NCBI RefSeq assembly: GCF_015354245.1
Contig: NZ_JADKYZ010000008.1
Span: forward strand, 124,001-188,000
Length of the DNA stretch: 64,000 bases
Reading direction: 5' to 3'
Origin: Diaphorobacter caeni
GTDB taxonomy: Bacteria; Pseudomonadota; Gammaproteobacteria; Burkholderiales; Burkholderiaceae_C
Shown piece by piece: positions 54,238-62,329 of the stretch. The position numbers were made by a program, and so were the translations under genes. The notes beneath the pieces are model-generated. The model was not told where the DNA came from. It worked only from the letters and a program-made list of their open reading frames with translations, and did no database searches. Position 1 is the first letter of the stretch. Every line of letters starts with the position of its first letter.

Positions 54238-54918
54238 ATGCTTATCGTGGAGACCGCCATCAGCCTCATCGCCCTCGCCATCGCGCTATGGCTGAGGCCG
54301 TGGCGCATGCTGGGCTCGACGACGCTGCGCACGCCCGAGGGTCCAAAACGTCGCGTCTCTCCGCTGGTGACGCCGCTGTTTGCCTCGCTCGTGCTGCTGC
54401 CTTGGCTGTGGGCCTTGCCTACGCTCGTTCGCATGCCGCTGCCGCTGCAACTCTCGGGCGCCTGCCTGCTGGTGCTGATGCTGGGCTGGCCGCTCGCGAT
54501 TCCGGTGTTGTGGATCGTGGGCGCCATCGCTGCGGCGCTCACGCCCGCCTTGGCTTGGAGCGACGCGCTGTCGGCCATCGCCTGGCTGGGCGTCATTCCT
54601 GCGACCCTTGCCATGCTGCTGGGTGCGCTGATTCGCCATTTCACCGGCACGCGCATGTTTGTATTCGTGCTCGGACGAGCGTTTCTGGGCACCGTCGCAT
54701 GTGTCTTCATCACGGGCGTGTTCACACAATGGAGCGGCCATGCGCTCACGACCGAGGTGGACGACGGGCTGGCCCTGGTCGCGCGCTGGCTCATGGCATG
54801 GAGCGACGGGCTGATCACCGGCATGCTGACAGCGATCTTCGTGGCCTTCAAACCCGAGTGGCTGGCGACCTGGTCGGACCACCTCTACCTGCCCAAGCCC
54901 CGCTCACACGAGCCGTGA
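54238..54918 (+). CDS. COG3235-like integral membrane protein
   Basis: 226 residues, about six membrane helices. The C-terminal SDGLITGMLTAIFVAFKPEWLATWSD matches my memory of COG3235 proteins, annotated in many betaproteobacteria as energy-coupling-factor (CbiM-like) permeases. No ATPase partner is nearby, so transport function is unproven. It starts 29 bp after the mfd stop in the same direction. Confidence 0.75.
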   Translation: MLIVETAISLIALAIALWLRPWRMLGSTTLRTPEGPKRRVSPLVTPLFASLVLLPWLWALPTLVRMPLPLQLSGACLLVLMLGWPLAIPVLWIVGAIAAALTPALAWSDALSAIAWLGVIPATLAMLLGALIRHFTGTRMFVFVLGRAFLGTVACVFITGVFTQWSGHALTTEVDDGLALVARWLMAWSDGLITGMLTAIFVAFKPEWLATWSDHLYLPKPRSHEP

Positions 54919-55032
54919 CCCGCACGGCAGTAACGGTCTGTATCACGCCTTTGATCAATCACAAGCCATGAATCCCTGTCTGCAGCGATAGTGAGAGCAA
55001 GATCTCAACCACTCCTGCGGAAGGAATTCTTC

Positions 55033-55167
55033 ATGAAAGCACTGAGCGATCTGTTCTCCACCGACTACGGCCTCATGTCCGTCGTCGGTCTCGGATTCAT
55101 TGTCTGTATGGCGGGCTTCTTCACCGGATTGTTCCTGCGCAAGCCCCCTGAAGCCAAACCCAAGTGA
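55033..55167 (+). CDS. DUF3149 small membrane protein, 44 residues
   Basis: Small protein with one membrane helix (about 15-36, LMSVVGLGFIVCMAGFFTGLFL) and a short basic/Pro-rich tail ending in PKPK-like residues. MKALSDLFSTDYGLMSVVG is typical of DUF3149, a widespread proteobacterial family of unknown function. AAGGA lies upstream of the ATG and a terminator follows 29 bp after the stop, so it is an independent transcription unit. Confidence 0.8.
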   Translation: MKALSDLFSTDYGLMSVVGLGFIVCMAGFFTGLFLRKPPEAKPK

Positions 55168-55195
55168 AGCCTTGGGCAGACCAACCCCGACATAC

Positions 55196-55233
55196 ACAGG
55201 GACAGCGCCCGCCGGGGAGCTGTCCCTGTTTTC
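55196..55233 (+). terminator. Terminator after the DUF3149 gene
   Basis: 11-bp perfect stem ACAGGGACAGC/GCTGTCCCTGT (55196-55206 with 55219-55229), 12-nt loop, then TTT. Confidence 0.8.
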
Positions 55234-55325
55234 ATGGCGCACGCATTGCTTTCGCGCCAAGGCTCTTTCCAATCGCACTACCATTACGGCTTTCCTTCAA
55301 TTTGCATTGCGCATTGGTTCCCAAC

Positions 55326-56039
55326 ATGCCCCAAGCCACAGAATTTGCCCCCGGCCTCGTCCTGCGCGGAGTCACTGCGCCACTCAATCTGGCTGACTAC
55401 AAGCTCATCGCGTTCGACATGGACTCGACGCTCATCAGCATCGAATGCGTGGACGAGATCGCCGACGCGGTGGGCCGCAAGGCCGAAGTGGCCGCCATCA
55501 CCGAGGCCGCCATGCAGGGCGTGATCTCCGACTACAAGGAAAGCCTGCGCCAGCGCGTGGCCCTGCTCAAGGGCGTGACCGCCGCCGATCTGGACCGCGT
55601 GTTCTCCGAGCGCCTGCAGTTCAACCCCGGCGCCAAGGAACTGATCGATGCGGCCAAGGCGGCAGGCCTCAAGACGCTGCTGGTCTCTGGCGGCTTCACC
55701 TATTTCTCGGACCGCGTGAAGGCGCACCTGGGCATCGATTTCGCCCGCTCCAACATGCTCGAGATCGAAAATGGCGTGCTCACCGGCCGCATGGTCGATC
55801 AGGCCTGGGGCGACATCTGCGACGGCGCAGAAAAGCGCCGCACGCTGCTCGAAATGGCCTCGCTCATGGGCATCGACCCAAGCCAGACCATCGCCGTGGG
55901 CGACGGCGCCAACGACCTGCCGATGATGGGCGAAGCCGGCCTGTCGGTCGCCTACCATGCCAAGCCCACCGTGCGCGCGCAGGCCAAGGTGGCGATCAAC
56001 CAAGGCGGTCTGGACCGCCTTCTGGAAGTCGTGCGCTGA
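55326..56039 (+). CDS. serB: Phosphoserine phosphatase
   Basis: 237 residues, HAD superfamily. Last step of serine synthesis. Motifs: nucleophile Asp in AFDMDSTLISIECVDEIA, LLVSGGFTYFSDRVK (Ser), KRRTLLEMASLMGI (Lys) and VGDGANDLPMM. It lacks the N-terminal ACT-like domain of longer SerB proteins. Start at MPQATEF; the longer upstream frame crosses the previous terminator. Confidence 0.93.
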   Translation: MPQATEFAPGLVLRGVTAPLNLADYKLIAFDMDSTLISIECVDEIADAVGRKAEVAAITEAAMQGVISDYKESLRQRVALLKGVTAADLDRVFSERLQFNPGAKELIDAAKAAGLKTLLVSGGFTYFSDRVKAHLGIDFARSNMLEIENGVLTGRMVDQAWGDICDGAEKRRTLLEMASLMGIDPSQTIAVGDGANDLPMMGEAGLSVAYHAKPTVRAQAKVAINQGGLDRLLEVVR

Positions 56040-56078
56040 ACAAGCCACGCTGACCACTTTCAGCCTTGAGGTTATTAA

Positions 56079-56101
56079 ATATCCATTCTTTATATGGATA
56101 T
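56079..56101. promoter_or_regulatory. AT-rich inverted repeat upstream of metQ
   Basis: ATATCCAT-N7-ATGGATAT, in the 199-bp gap between serB and metQ. Either an operator for metQ or the base of a serB terminator; the lack of a T-run favours an operator. No methionine riboswitch is recognisable here. Confidence 0.4.
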
Positions 56102-56238
56102 GAATTTAAAAACGAGGCAATGGTCAACCGAACGAATTACACTGGCGTTCTGTAACCAGTCATGAGCGCGGGTGGCAATCATCCAACCCGCCGCGCAGGA
56201 CGCCTGCAAAGAAACATCTTTTTGAGGATCATCTGGAC

Positions 56239-57024
56239 ATGTTGAAGAAATCTCTGACCGCACTGGCTCTGGCAGCACTGGCCTTTGGCGCACAAGCCGC
56301 CGACGTTCTCAAGGTCGCCGCCACCTCGGTGCCGCACGCCGAAATCCTGAACTTCGTGAAGCCCCAGCTCAAGGCCGACGGCGTGGATCTGGAAATCAAG
56401 GAATTCAGCGACTACGTGCAGCCCAACGCGGCCGTGGAAGACAAGCAGCTCGACGCCAACTTCTTCCAGCACAAGCCCTACCTCGACAGCTACAACAAGG
56501 ACCGCAAGTCCTCGCTGGTCGAAGTGCCCAACGGCAAGGTGCACGTGGAGCCCTTTGGTGCCTACTCCAGCAAGATCAAGAACATCAAGGATCTGAAGAA
56601 CGGCGCGACCGTGGCGATCCCCAACGACCCATCGAACGGCGGCCGTGCGCTGATCCTGCTGGCCAAGCAAGGCCTCATCGAGCTGAAGGACGCCAAGAGC
56701 CTGACGCCCACGCCGCTGGACGTGGTGAAGAACCCCAAGAAGCTGAAGTTCAAGGAACTCGAAGCCCCCCTGCTGCCACGCGCGCTGGGTGACGTGGACA
56801 TCGCCCTGATCAACACCAACTACGCCATCGAAGCCAAGCTGAATCCAACCAAGGATGCGCTGTTCATCGAAGGCGCGGATTCGCCTTACACCAACATCGT
56901 CGCCGCCCGCGCCGACCGCGCCAACGACCCCATCATCGCCAAGCTGATGAAGGCCCTGCACTCGGCCGAGGTAAAGAAGTTCATCCAGGAAAAGTACAAG
57001 GGTGCCGTCGTTCCTGCATTCTGA
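56239..57024 (+). CDS. metQ: Methionine-type ABC substrate-binding protein (MetQ/NlpA family)
   Basis: 261 residues. Signal peptide MLKKSLTALALAALAFGAQA with cleavage before AD; no lipobox Cys, unlike many MetQ proteins. The mature part (LKVAATSVPHAEILNFVKPQLK, FSDYVQPNAAVEDKQLDANFFQHKPYL, AIPNDPSNGGRALILLAKQGLIELK) is the NlpA fold that binds methionine. MetN and MetI are not next to it, so the partner ATPase and permease must be elsewhere. Terminator follows. Confidence 0.88.
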   Translation: MLKKSLTALALAALAFGAQAADVLKVAATSVPHAEILNFVKPQLKADGVDLEIKEFSDYVQPNAAVEDKQLDANFFQHKPYLDSYNKDRKSSLVEVPNGKVHVEPFGAYSSKIKNIKDLKNGATVAIPNDPSNGGRALILLAKQGLIELKDAKSLTPTPLDVVKNPKKLKFKELEAPLLPRALGDVDIALINTNYAIEAKLNPTKDALFIEGADSPYTNIVAARADRANDPIIAKLMKALHSAEVKKFIQEKYKGAVVPAF

Positions 57025-57083
57025 GTGACTCACACGGAGATCGCGATGGGCGGATAATCCCGCCTCTCGCAGCCAAGCCCCAG

Positions 57084-57107
57084 GCGCTGTTTCGACAGCG
57101 CTTTTTT
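57084..57107 (+). terminator. Terminator of metQ
   Basis: 7-bp stem GCGCTGT/ACAGCGC with TTCG loop, followed by TTTTTT. 59 bp after the metQ stop. It overlaps the sequence just before the azlC start. Confidence 0.9.
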
Positions 57108-57108
57108 C

Positions 57109-57897
57109 ATGGGCGAATCGGATTTTCTCGTGAACCAGACCGTGACAGACAAGGAGCAGGACTCCAGCCCATCGACGAGCACCGCCCTCTTCAAGGCGGG
57201 CGTGATCGCCTGCCTGCCGACGATCCTCGGCTACTGGAGCATCGGCTTCGCGGCGGGCGCCATCGGCACCGTTTCGGGCTTTTCGCCGCTCGAGATCACG
57301 CTGCTCTCGGGCCTGCTCTATGCGGGATCGGCACAGTTCCTGTTCTATTCGCTCTACGCGGCCGGTGCGGGTGCGCTGTCCATCGTGGCCGGTGTGCTGC
57401 TGATCAATCTGCGCCACATCCTGATGAGCTCGTACATGGCGATGTATTTCACCCGCTCCACAGCGATGCAGAAGTTCATCGGTGGCGCGCTGCTGACCGA
57501 CGAGACCTTCGCCGTCGCGGCGCAATACGGCAACAGGCACGGTGATCTGCCGTTCGCGTGGCTGCTCGGCCTCAACGTGACCGCGTGGCTCAACTGGATC
57601 ATCGCCAACCTCATGGGCGCGCTGCTGGCGTCCACGCTGCCCGAATCGCTGGTGCACGGGCTCGGCTTCAGCCTTGTCGCCATGTTCATCGCCCTGCTGC
57701 TGATGACCTGGCTCGCAAGCCGCCAGCGCATGCTTGAGCTCGTGGCCGTGGCGGTCGCCGTGCTGGTGGTGGCCGTTTTCGTCAAGCGGCTCGATGCCAA
57801 CGTGGTGATCCTGCTCGCCACGGTGAGCGCGGCCAGCGTCGCGACGGTGCTGCTCAACCGCAAGTCACGCGTCGAAGGCGGAGGCACCAACGCATGA
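57109..57897 (+). CDS. azlC: AzlC-family branched-chain amino acid exporter, large subunit
   Basis: 262 residues, seven to eight membrane helices. The AzlC signature region is clear: GAIGTVSGFSPLEITLLSGLLYAGSAQFLFYSL and INLRHILMSSYMAMYF, DETFAVAAQY. With AzlD it exports branched-chain amino acids. Starts right after the metQ terminator; alternative starts are possible within the first 35 residues, which are hydrophilic. Overlaps azlD by ATGA. Confidence 0.9.
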   Translation: MGESDFLVNQTVTDKEQDSSPSTSTALFKAGVIACLPTILGYWSIGFAAGAIGTVSGFSPLEITLLSGLLYAGSAQFLFYSLYAAGAGALSIVAGVLLINLRHILMSSYMAMYFTRSTAMQKFIGGALLTDETFAVAAQYGNRHGDLPFAWLLGLNVTAWLNWIIANLMGALLASTLPESLVHGLGFSLVAMFIALLLMTWLASRQRMLELVAVAVAVLVVAVFVKRLDANVVILLATVSAASVATVLLNRKSRVEGGGTNA

Positions 57898-58214
57898 GCA
57901 CCGCTGGATATATCGCGCTGCTCGTCAGCGCCCTCGTCACGCTGCTGCTGCGCGTGCTGCCGATCCTGCTGATGTCGCGCATCCGCCTGGGAGTCACCGC
58001 GCGCAACTGGCTCGGCTTCATCCCCGCCGCCATCATGGCCGCCATGGTCGCGGCCGAGCTGATCCTCAAGCCCGAATGGAGCAGCTCGGGCCTCAGCATC
58101 TCGGCAATGGCCGCAGCAATAGCCACCGTCTGCGGACTGATCTCGCGCAGCCTGTTCGTGACCGTATTGGCCGGAGTAGCAGCCTTCATGGGGTTGCAGT
58201 ACTGGCTCGGCTAA
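57894..58214 (+). CDS. azlD: AzlD-family branched-chain amino acid exporter, small subunit
   Basis: 106 residues, four membrane helices: ALVTLLLRVLPILLMSRIRLGVTARNWLGFIPAAIMAAMVAAEL is typical. Small partner of AzlC, translationally coupled to it (4-bp overlap). A structured repeat begins about 26 nt after its stop, in sense. Confidence 0.9.
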   Translation: MSTAGYIALLVSALVTLLLRVLPILLMSRIRLGVTARNWLGFIPAAIMAAMVAAELILKPEWSSSGLSISAMAAAIATVCGLISRSLFVTVLAGVAAFMGLQYWLG

Positions 58215-58239
58215 AAGGTGCAAAACAAGCCCCGCATGC

Positions 58240-58420
58240 AGCAGCGGGCAAACGAAGCGAGCGGAGCGCTCGAACAAGCACCCCAACGAGGATATGGGCC
58301 ATAGCGCTAGGCGTCACCGATGCAGATCAGTACTTCGGTACGGCAAGGAGGTGCAACGACGCGATATGGCCCATATCCTCGCCCCAAAACGATGGACCAA
58401 TGCCGCCAAAGGCGGCGTCA
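58240..58420 (+). ncRNA. Putative structured 3'-UTR RNA element, copy 2 (downstream of azlD)
   Basis: Best-formed copy. Main helix 16 bp perfect (58288-58303 with 58365-58380), 61-nt interior holding GCGTC/GACGC, CACC/GGTG (58315-58318 with 58350-58353) and GTAC-UUCG-GTAC (58330-58341), i.e. a C(UUCG)G tetraloop. A second hairpin GCCGCC-AAA-GGCGGC lies at 58402-58416. CCCCAACGA and CCCCAAAACGA flank the main helix. The helix begins 74 nt after the azlD stop. Confidence 0.6.
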
Positions 58421-58436
58421 CGATCAAAGCCAGAAC

Positions 58437-58472
58437 GAAAAAAAGCCGCCATCCTTTTCAAAGATGGCGGCT
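58437..58472 (-). terminator. Terminator of argO
   Basis: 10-bp stem AGCCGCCATC/GATGGCGGCT (58444-58453 with 58463-58472); on the minus strand it is followed by TTTTTTT. 9 bp after the argO stop. Confidence 0.85.
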
Positions 58473-58481
58473 CAGCGAGAT

Positions 58482-59123
58482 TTAGGAAGTCTGGAGCCCC
58501 TGATAGACCCACCAGGCGAGCACAAACATCATCGCGCCGGTGAGCGTGTCGAGAACGCGCCAGGCCTTGGGATTGGCGAACACGCCCTGCAGCTTGCGGC
58601 CCGCAACGGCCAGCAGCACAAACCACGTGAGACTCGCACAGGCCGCACCGATCACGAAGTACCACTTGTACCAGCCATCCTGCTGCGCGCCGATCGAGCC
58701 GATCAGCACGACGGTGTCGAGATACACATGCGGATTGGCGAGCGTGATCACCGCAAGCGCGCTCAGCACGGTGAGCAGGCTGCGCTCGGCCTTGGTGCCG
58801 GACGCGTCGAGCTTCTGGTCGGCCGCAAAGAACGCGCGGTGCCATGCGAACAGGCCATAGGCCAGCAGGAACAGCGCCCCGCCCAGCGTGAGGTAATGCG
58901 CGAGCGTTGGCGATGCGCCAAGAATCTGTGCCATGCCGGCCACGCCCACGGCCACGAGCAGCGCGTCGCTCAACACGCACCATGCCACGCAGGCGCGCAC
59001 ATGCTCGCCCTGCACCGCCTGGCGGAGCACATAGAGATTCTGTGCACCGATGGAGACGATGAGCGAGAGGCAGACGGTGAAGCCTGCGAGCCACGAAGAG
59101 GATGCTGCGGTCTGGAAGAACAT
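58482..59123 (-). CDS. argO: LysE/ArgO-family basic amino acid exporter
   Basis: 213 residues, five to six membrane helices. N-terminal SLIVSIGAQNLYVLRQAVQGEHV and ALAVITLANPHVYLDTVVLIGSIGAQQ are LysE/ArgO signatures. Exports arginine/lysine when the internal pool is high. Divergent from its probable regulator ArgP, with a palindrome between. Own terminator. Confidence 0.92.
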   Translation of the reverse strand: MFFQTAASSSWLAGFTVCLSLIVSIGAQNLYVLRQAVQGEHVRACVAWCVLSDALLVAVGVAGMAQILGASPTLAHYLTLGGALFLLAYGLFAWHRAFFAADQKLDASGTKAERSLLTVLSALAVITLANPHVYLDTVVLIGSIGAQQDGWYKWYFVIGAACASLTWFVLLAVAGRKLQGVFANPKAWRVLDTLTGAMMFVLAWWVYQGLQTS

Positions 59124-59149
59124 GGGGCCGATTTTGAGTCCGCAGCATA

Positions 59150-59165
59150 TTTAAGTAAACTTAAA
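59150..59165. promoter_or_regulatory. ArgP-type palindrome between argO and argP
   Basis: TTTAAGT-AA-ACTTAAA, perfect 7+2+7 inverted repeat in the 70-bp divergent gap, 27 bp from the argO start and 29 bp from argP. It has LysR-type T-N11-A spacing and probably serves both promoters. Confidence 0.65.
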
Positions 59166-59193
59166 ATCACTAACGTATATTAAGGATTGCTTA

Positions 59194-60093
59194 ATGCTCG
59201 ACTACGCCGGACTGGAAGCCCTCGCAGCCGTGGTGCGCGAGGGCAGCTTCGAGCGTGCGGCGCGCAGACTGCACGTCACCTCATCTGCAGTGTCCCAGCG
59301 CGTGAAGCAGCTCGAAGAACGCGTGGGACAGGTACTGATCCTGCGCGGTTCGCCCTGCACCGGCACCGAGGCGGGCAAGCGGCTGTGTCTGCACGCCGAA
59401 CAGGTCGCCCTGCTCGAGAACGAACTGCGGCGCAGCAACCCCGACCTGCTGAGCGACACGCCGATACCCACGCTCAAGCTCGCGGTGAACGCCGATTCGC
59501 TCTCGACCTGGTTCATGGACGCCATGGCCGAATTCACGGCAGGCAGCAACGAACTGCTGGACTTGCGCATCGACGACCAGGACCACACCGCCCAACGTCT
59601 GAAGGAAGGAGAGGTGATCGCCGCCGTCACCGCCACCGCCACGACGATCGCGGGCTGCAACACCTGGCCGCTCGGCACCATGCGCTACGTGGCCGCGGCA
59701 AGCCCGCACTACGTGGAACAGTACTTCCCCGACGGCGTGACGCCCGCCGCACTGGCCCTTGCGCCCATCATGACCTACGACCGCAACGACAAGCTGCAGG
59801 ACCGCTGGATGCACCAGTACGGCCTGCAGGCCGCGCGCTCCGCCCCGCCGCGCCACTTCATCCCATCCAACTACGGCTATGTGCGCGCCTGCGAGGTCGG
59901 CATGGGCTGGGGCATGCATCCCACGGTGCTGATCGAGCAGCAGCTCGCACAGGGCACGCTGGTGGAACTCGTTCCCCGCAAGCCGCTCGACGTGCCGATG
60001 TACTGGGCCCACCCGCGCTCAGCGCAGGCATCGCTGGAGCGGCTCACGCGGTGCGTGATGAGCGCGGCAAAAAGGTGGCTGGAGGCGGCCTGA
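59194..60093 (+). CDS. argP: LysR-family regulator ArgP (IciA/LysG type)
   Basis: 299 residues. N-terminal winged HTH (LAAVVREGSFERAARRLHVTSSAVSQRVKQLEERVG) with the SSAVSQRVK recognition helix typical of ArgP/LysG, then a type-II-like effector domain (LKLAVNADSLSTWFMDAMAEF). Activates argO in response to arginine/lysine. AAGGA is 7 nt before the ATG. The divergent argO gene and shared palindrome support the assignment. Confidence 0.93.
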   Translation: MLDYAGLEALAAVVREGSFERAARRLHVTSSAVSQRVKQLEERVGQVLILRGSPCTGTEAGKRLCLHAEQVALLENELRRSNPDLLSDTPIPTLKLAVNADSLSTWFMDAMAEFTAGSNELLDLRIDDQDHTAQRLKEGEVIAAVTATATTIAGCNTWPLGTMRYVAAASPHYVEQYFPDGVTPAALALAPIMTYDRNDKLQDRWMHQYGLQAARSAPPRHFIPSNYGYVRACEVGMGWGMHPTVLIEQQLAQGTLVELVPRKPLDVPMYWAHPRSAQASLERLTRCVMSAAKRWLEAA

Positions 60094-60155
60094 ACTTCAG
60101 TGGCCATCGCTCATCCAGCAAAGCGATGACCACCCTGTTCTTGGTCACGCGCCCT

Positions 60156-61019
60156 TCAACATTCCGCCTCACACTCCAGCAGAAACGCCGCGATCAGGCG
60201 CGCGTTGCGCCGCTCCTGCAGGCAGTACAGATACTCGTCGATCAGCGGCACCTCTTCCTCGAACGGCAGCACCAGCAGGTCTGGATGCGCCGAGGCCTCG
60301 TGCCGCGCGAACACGCTCACGCCCATGTTGCGGATCACCGCCTCGCGAATGGCCTCGCGGCTGGTGATCTCTAACGTGCGCTGCGGGGTGACGGCCGCAG
60401 CGGCCAGCATCCCCTCGGTCTTCTCGCGCGTCATCGAACCCGTCTCGCGCATGATGAGCTGGCAGCCGGCAAGCTGCGCCACGCGCACCGAGCGCTGCGT
60501 GGCCAGCGGATGCTGGCGGTGCACCACCAGCGCCAGCGGATCGGCGCCCAGATGCAGGCGCAGCAGGCGGGCGTCGGTTTCCTTGTGCGATGAGGTCGCG
60601 AGATCGACGCGGAACTCGCGCAGCGCCTCGCTGGTCTGGCGCGAATTGCCGGTGCCGATCACCACGTCGACGCGCGGATAGAGATCCTGAAAGCGCTTGA
60701 CGATGTCGAGGATGTAGTACGGCGCGGTGGCGCCGAGCCGCAGTTGCCCCTGGTTCACATCGCCGGCGTTGCGCAGCGCGAATTCGACATTGCTCTCCTG
60801 CTGCATCAACGCCTCGACCATCGGCAGGAGCCGCACGCCGTCGTCGCTCACCGCCAGACGGCCACCCTGCCTGCGGAACAGCTCGACACCGTAGTGCTCC
60901 TCGAGCGCGCGGATCTGCGTAGTCACGGTGGGCTGGCTCAGACCCAGCTGCTTGGCCGCGAGCGTGATGCTCCCGAGCCTCGCGACCATGAAGAAAGATT
61001 TCAACTGTGTGACAAACAT
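60156..61019 (-). CDS. LysR-family regulator of the aminoethylphosphonate locus
   Basis: 287 residues. HTH FFMVARLGSITLAAKQLGLSQPTVTTQIRALEEHYGVELFRR, then the effector domain (LRLGATAPYYILDIVKRFQDLYPRVDVVIG). It matches my memory of the LysR subfamily tied to aminoethylphosphonate uptake/catabolism (TIGR03339-type), and it is divergent from the corresponding ABC operon. Start at MFVTQL (61019) chosen; an ATG at 61061 gives a longer hydrophilic leader. Confidence 0.82.
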   Translation of the reverse strand: MFVTQLKSFFMVARLGSITLAAKQLGLSQPTVTTQIRALEEHYGVELFRRQGGRLAVSDDGVRLLPMVEALMQQESNVEFALRNAGDVNQGQLRLGATAPYYILDIVKRFQDLYPRVDVVIGTGNSRQTSEALREFRVDLATSSHKETDARLLRLHLGADPLALVVHRQHPLATQRSVRVAQLAGCQLIMRETGSMTREKTEGMLAAAAVTPQRTLEITSREAIREAVIRNMGVSVFARHEASAHPDLLVLPFEEEVPLIDEYLYCLQERRNARLIAAFLLECEAEC

Positions 61020-61232
61020 GTGAATCGGCGCAGAACTTCTTGAGCGAAACGGATGCCGCATTTCACCATAGGGGCACGACGCAAATCCACCAATAACCGG
61101 TTTGGAAAATTTCGATTGCGTGACACAGGCATTTCACATCCGTTGCCTACATTCGTGCTCATTCCGAATCCGGACACCCAACACCGGACGTCGGATATGT
61201 CATTTCACCCCATCACTGAAATCACCCAAGCC
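61020..61232. other. Divergent promoter region of the phosphonate-type transporter
   Basis: Gap between the LysR regulator and the ABC operon. It must hold both promoters. No repeat stands out enough to name an operator; the AATTTCGATTGCGTGACACAG region is the only AT-rich part. Confidence 0.45.
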
Positions 61233-62282
61233 ATGCGCACTACTCTTGTTTCCTGGTCCCGCCGCGCCACCCTGGCAACTGCCGCCGCTGCCGTCACGCT
61301 GATCGGCCTGACCGGCATGGCGCACGCCGCAAAGACCGAACTGCTGGTGTACTCCGCGCTCGAAGCCGACCAGATCAAGGCATACAAGGCCGGCTTTGAA
61401 AGCGCCCATCCCGAGATCGAACTCAAGTTCGTGCGCGACAGCACGGGCATCATCACCGCGCGCCTGCTCGCCGAAAAGGCCAACCCGCAGGCCGACGTGA
61501 TCTGGGGCGTCGCGGCGACCTCGCTGATGCTGCTCGACAAGCAGGGCATGCTGCAGCCCTATGCGCCCAAGAACCTCGCCAAGGTGCGCAGCACCATGCG
61601 CGACCCGAACGCCACTCCCACCTGGGTGGGCATGGACCTGTGGTCGTCGGCAGTCTGCTTCAACACCGTCGAAGGCCAGAAGCGCAAGGTGGCGACACCC
61701 ACCAGCTGGGCCGACCTGACCAAGCCCGAGTACAAGGGCATGGTCTCGATGCCGCACCCCGCGTCGAGCGGCACCGGCTACCTGATGGTGGCGGCGTGGC
61801 TGCAGATGATGGGCGAAGAAAAGGGCTGGGCCTACATGGACGCGCTGCACCAGAACATGGGCGTGTACACCCACAGCGGCTCCAAGCCCTGCCGCCAGGC
61901 GGGCGCAGCCGAATTCCCCATCGGCCTGAGCTTTGAATACCGCGCCAACAAGACCAAGAAGGACGGCGCGCCCATCGACATCATCTTCCCCAAGGAAGGT
62001 CTGGGCTGGGACGTGGAGGCCACCGCCATCATGAAGACCAGCAAGAAGCAGGAAGCCGCCAAGGCCCTCGCCGACTGGTCCGCCACGCCTGAAGCCAACA
62101 AGCTCTACGCCGCCAACTTCGCGATCCTCGCCCTGCCCGAAGCGCAGGAAAAGATGGAGTTCGTTCCCGCCAACCTCGAATCCATGCTGGCCAAAAACGA
62201 CTTCAACTGGTCCGCCGCCAACCGCGACCGCATCCTCACCGAGTGGGCCCGCCGCTACGAAGCCAAGGCGGAAAAGAAGTAA
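61233..62282 (+). CDS. 2-aminoethylphosphonate-type ABC substrate-binding protein
   Basis: 349 residues, iron/polyamine-like type II binding protein. The leader MRTTLVSWSRRATLATAAAAVTL ends at AHAA. KTELLVYSALEADQIKAYKAGFE, LAEKANPQADVIWGVAATSLMLL and MVSMPHPASSGTGYLMVAAWLQMMGE fit the aminoethylphosphonate binding proteins (PhnS-type, from memory); related Fe(III) proteins have Tyr ligands that I do not see placed. Start at 61233 gives a proper signal peptide; 61197 is the alternative. First gene of the operon. Confidence 0.85.
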   Translation: MRTTLVSWSRRATLATAAAAVTLIGLTGMAHAAKTELLVYSALEADQIKAYKAGFESAHPEIELKFVRDSTGIITARLLAEKANPQADVIWGVAATSLMLLDKQGMLQPYAPKNLAKVRSTMRDPNATPTWVGMDLWSSAVCFNTVEGQKRKVATPTSWADLTKPEYKGMVSMPHPASSGTGYLMVAAWLQMMGEEKGWAYMDALHQNMGVYTHSGSKPCRQAGAAEFPIGLSFEYRANKTKKDGAPIDIIFPKEGLGWDVEATAIMKTSKKQEAAKALADWSATPEANKLYAANFAILALPEAQEKMEFVPANLESMLAKNDFNWSAANRDRILTEWARRYEAKAEKK

Positions 62283-62329
62283 GAACAACGCGCGCAAGGT
62301 TGCACACCTCAAGGATCCCCAGACAGCTG

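Noticed and set aside
56040-56238. SAM or other methionine riboswitch upstream of metQ
   Set aside because: The gap contains only a simple AT-rich inverted repeat; no conserved aptamer core was recognised.
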